A DNA stretch of 35,365 bases from an uncultured Methylococcaceae bacterium (GTDB lineage Bacteria > Pseudomonadota > Gammaproteobacteria > Methylococcales > Methylomonadaceae), in NCBI GenBank assembly GCA_903859415.1, contig CAIOMN010000092.1, positions 1 through 35,365 on the forward strand, read 5' to 3'. The first letter of the stretch is position 1, and every line of letters starts with the position of its first letter. The translations under genes were made by a program, and so were the position numbers. Of the stretch, positions 33,685 through 35,365 are shown one piece after another. Below the pieces are notes generated by a model that made no database searches, was not told where the DNA came from, and saw nothing but the letters and a program-made list of their open reading frames with translations.

Positions 33685-34386
33685 TTATACGCCTAACAGA
33701 ACGGACTGAATGTTACTCCATTCTCCATGGGCGACACTTTTATCCCACCAGCGTAAGCGGTATTCTCGCGTTTCATGGGTATTGCCTTCTGCAAGCGGGC
33801 TCTCATCGTAATAGGGCTTAAGTGTATCAATAGCTAAAAAAGTCCACTCCCCGCCATTAATACGAACCTCGATCAAGACACCATCATGACCATATTTATT
33901 AAAATTGATGGCAACACGCTGTCCAGACTCACCCAGTTCAACCAACACAGTAGCAATAGGCGTTAAATGTTCAATTGTATTGGATACAGCAATAATACCT
34001 AAGTCATGACCAATAGCTTCGGTATATTTAGAACTTGCTTTAATACGGACAACCTGACTAATCAAACGTTTTTGAATACCCGGTGCTGGCGCAGGCGGAG
34101 CATCAGGAAATACAGTGGGCTGAGGGTAATTAATACTGCTATCACCAGAAATAGTATCAGAAATCATCATTATTTTATAAGCAGTTGACTCCTTGGCATC
34201 ACGTTGAATGCTGGGGTGCCAGTGTTGCAGCATCCAGATATAATAGGCAAGATCCGTCTGGGTACTGGCTAACTCTTGATCTGTAATACCACAACTGGTG
34301 CCATAAATCGGCAGTTTTAAATTGTAATGAGAAAGCCAGACGATTTGGCCGTCCTGCGTGTTAGGAAAATAGGATTTAGAAGACAT
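33685..34386 (-). CDS. unknown protein with a fibronectin III-like C-terminal part
   Basis: A 233-residue cytoplasmic-type protein without signal peptide or membrane span. An N-terminal helical part (QIVWLSHYNLKLPIYG, ELASTQTDLAYYIWMLQHWHP), a proline-rich hinge (YPQPTVFPDAPPAPAPG, about 88-104) and a C-terminal beta-rich unit ending REYRLRWWDKSVAHGEWSNIQSVLLGV, which looks like a fibronectin III strand pattern. I do not recognise a family. It is the same strand as the amidase pair and lies 170 bases before it, but the palindrome and a separate promoter come between. The ATG at 34386 has no ribosome-binding site. Confidence 0.6.
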   Translation of the reverse strand: MSSKSYFPNTQDGQIVWLSHYNLKLPIYGTSCGITDQELASTQTDLAYYIWMLQHWHPSIQRDAKESTAYKIMMISDTISGDSSINYPQPTVFPDAPPAPAPGIQKRLISQVVRIKASSKYTEAIGHDLGIIAVSNTIEHLTPIATVLVELGESGQRVAINFNKYGHDGVLIEVRINGGEWTFLAIDTLKPYYDESPLAEGNTHETREYRLRWWDKSVAHGEWSNIQSVLLGV

Positions 34387-34689
34387 GATAAAGAAAAATT
34401 ACGGCAAGATCATGCTACATGCTCAACATGATTATGAATGCTGAGATGAGTTACGAGAAAATAAAAGCAACTTTCTTATATTTTCTAAGGTACAAGCTAC
34501 TCGCCTTATGCAATAACTGCAATGTAAATTAAATATTTCTATTTTCTTACTGTGAAAGTTCGTCAATTTTCACTAATTATCTGTTTTTGTGATATATGAA
34601 AAACTTTCATTTGCTGGGGTGATGCCGAGCCTTCATGATCGTTAGGTTATATCTGCCCTACCTTTAACCCAATAAGAAAGTGGATCAAA
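34387..34689. other. intergenic region, no gene seen
   Basis: AT-rich, stops in all frames. The only structure noticed is an 8-bp inverted repeat TGAAAGTT/AACTTTCA with a gap of 41 bases (34553-34609). It should contain the promoter of the gene ending at 33685, but no clear -35/-10 pair stands out. Confidence 0.5.
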
Positions 34690-34941
34690 CCTCAAGGATT
34701 GTTCTTGAAGCCTGGAGCACAGTGCTTTGAGTTCCTAGCCGTTTCTATGGCACTTACAGCAACAAGGGTGGAATTTAAATCGCTAGGCTTCAGACTCTTA
34801 GCCCGTGAGTTGGAGGTGTTAACCCGATTTCTGGAACTCCCAAAAACATTGCCCAAGCTTGGAGGTAAAGCCCTGAACCTTCTAGCGCAAGCGGGCGGTC
34901 TTCTATTGCACACACCCAGACTGTGGGTGCGCTCACTAAAA
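34690..34941 (+). repeat. degenerate 21-bp tandem repeat array, plus orientation
   Basis: About twelve 21-base units in register (for example starting at 34795, 34816, 34837, 34858, 34879, 34900, 34921), with a loose consensus around CTTCTAGGTAAAGCC-CTG. Units are diverged but keep phase, with CTN TTA/CTA at the start of most. One plus frame stays open across it and reads as a 7-residue leucine repeat, but it lacks start signals. Confidence 0.6.
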
Positions 34942-34962
34942 GCATCAATACCAGATTATGAC

Positions 34963-35151
34963 AATTAACTAGACCACTAGAACTCTGAGCGCTTTCCCTA
35001 GGACATCGGCTGCCTTACCTAAAGCTTCGGCTGCTTTACCTACGACATCGGGCGCACTACCTGTAACCCTCAGCGCTTACACTGGGAGGTTAAGCGCTTG
35101 CGTTAGAACATCGGCTGCACGCTATAGAACTGTAAGGAACTACCTTAGGAG
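34963..35151 (-). repeat. degenerate 21-bp tandem repeat array, minus orientation
   Basis: Nine 21-base units in exact register on the minus strand (boundaries at 34983, 35004, 35025, 35046, 35067, 35088, 35109, 35130, 35151), consensus near GTTCTAGGTAAAGCG-CCC-GAT. Translated, the best units read VLGKAAD/ALGKAAE, but in-frame stops occur in the units ending at 35088, 35130 and 35151. It is the same unit as the plus array just to the left, in the opposite direction. Confidence 0.7.
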
Positions 35152-35365
35152 AGAAACTTATGGCGTAAAAAAGAGCTGTGGGACTAAATATCCTTGAAGC
35201 AATTCTCGAAAACCTGGTAGAAATACAGCAATTCAGAGCATTCTAGTTCCATCTACAAATCAATCAGTTGCTGAGTATTGAAATTTAATTTTTCCGGTTG
35301 TTTTAGTGAATAATAAGCAATTTTCTATTAACTTCACCTTTAAAAACCATACTCCCGATGAAAAA
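35152..35365. other. window end, no gene seen
   Basis: AT-rich sequence. The 21-base phase fades out after about 35172. On the minus strand a 15-codon frame preceded by GGGAG occurs near 35350-35306, too short to call a gene. Confidence 0.4.

Noticed and set aside
34553-34609. Inverted repeat TGAAAGTT/AACTTTCA as a possible small RNA or mobile-element end
   Set aside because: Only 8 bp with a 41-base gap in AT-rich DNA; this can easily arise by chance and no transposase lies nearby.
34699-34968. 89-residue plus-strand open frame in the 21-bp array, and an opposite frame at 34692-34913
   Set aside because: No ribosome-binding site and no family. The 7-residue periodicity is explained by the 21-base repeat, and the matching minus array has in-frame stops, so a working protein is unlikely.

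Overview
The window looks like a chromosomal segment of a gammaproteobacterium of moderate-to-low GC. The evidence is the gene order on the minus strand: initiator tRNA, rimP, nusA, infB, rbfA, truB, rpsO, pnp, preceded by recA, recX, alaS, lysC, with ssb close by. An aquatic, methanotroph-like (Methylococcales-type) organism is a guess from overall gene content and is not proven by any gene here.

Left part (1-9320, minus strand): the classic translation/transcription operon. It starts with an initiator tRNA behind a good sigma70 promoter, followed by two stacked intrinsic terminators, then rimP-nusA-infB-rbfA-truB-rpsO-pnp. pnp runs off the left edge. Next (9120-16205, minus): a small winged-helix protein, lysC, alaS, recX, recA, a TPR lipoprotein and ssb.

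Middle (16313-21400, minus): a GDP-mannose 4,6-dehydratase-like gene, an orphan PAAR spike-tip protein, and a polyamine set: arginase, carboxy(nor)spermidine dehydrogenase and carboxy(nor)spermidine decarboxylase. A clear promoter fixes a TTG start for the decarboxylase. Then (21597-25357, plus): a 32-residue membrane peptide and a 93-residue membrane protein, a cytochrome P450 preceded by a 32-bp perfect palindrome, a glycine-rich lipoprotein, a Sel1-repeat protein and another lipoprotein.

Right part: bestrophin, beta-carbonic anhydrase and PEP carboxylase lie in one minus-strand run (29907 down to 25421). They look like a bicarbonate transport/hydration/fixation cassette. A divergent TetR-type regulator shares two adjacent inverted repeats with the cassette promoter region. 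Next comes an outer-membrane porin-like gene behind a perfect FNR-type box. Then, on the minus strand, an unknown protein, a Tae1/Tse1-type peptidoglycan amidase (type VI secretion effector) and an overlapping exported, cysteine-rich protein that is probably its immunity protein. The last kilobase has no convincing gene, but it holds two oppositely oriented arrays of a degenerate 21-bp repeat.

Many genes here start with GTG or TTG (pnp, nusA, ppc, gmd, arginase, nspC). Those starts were chosen because a Shine-Dalgarno sequence sits just upstream, often inside a longer open frame.
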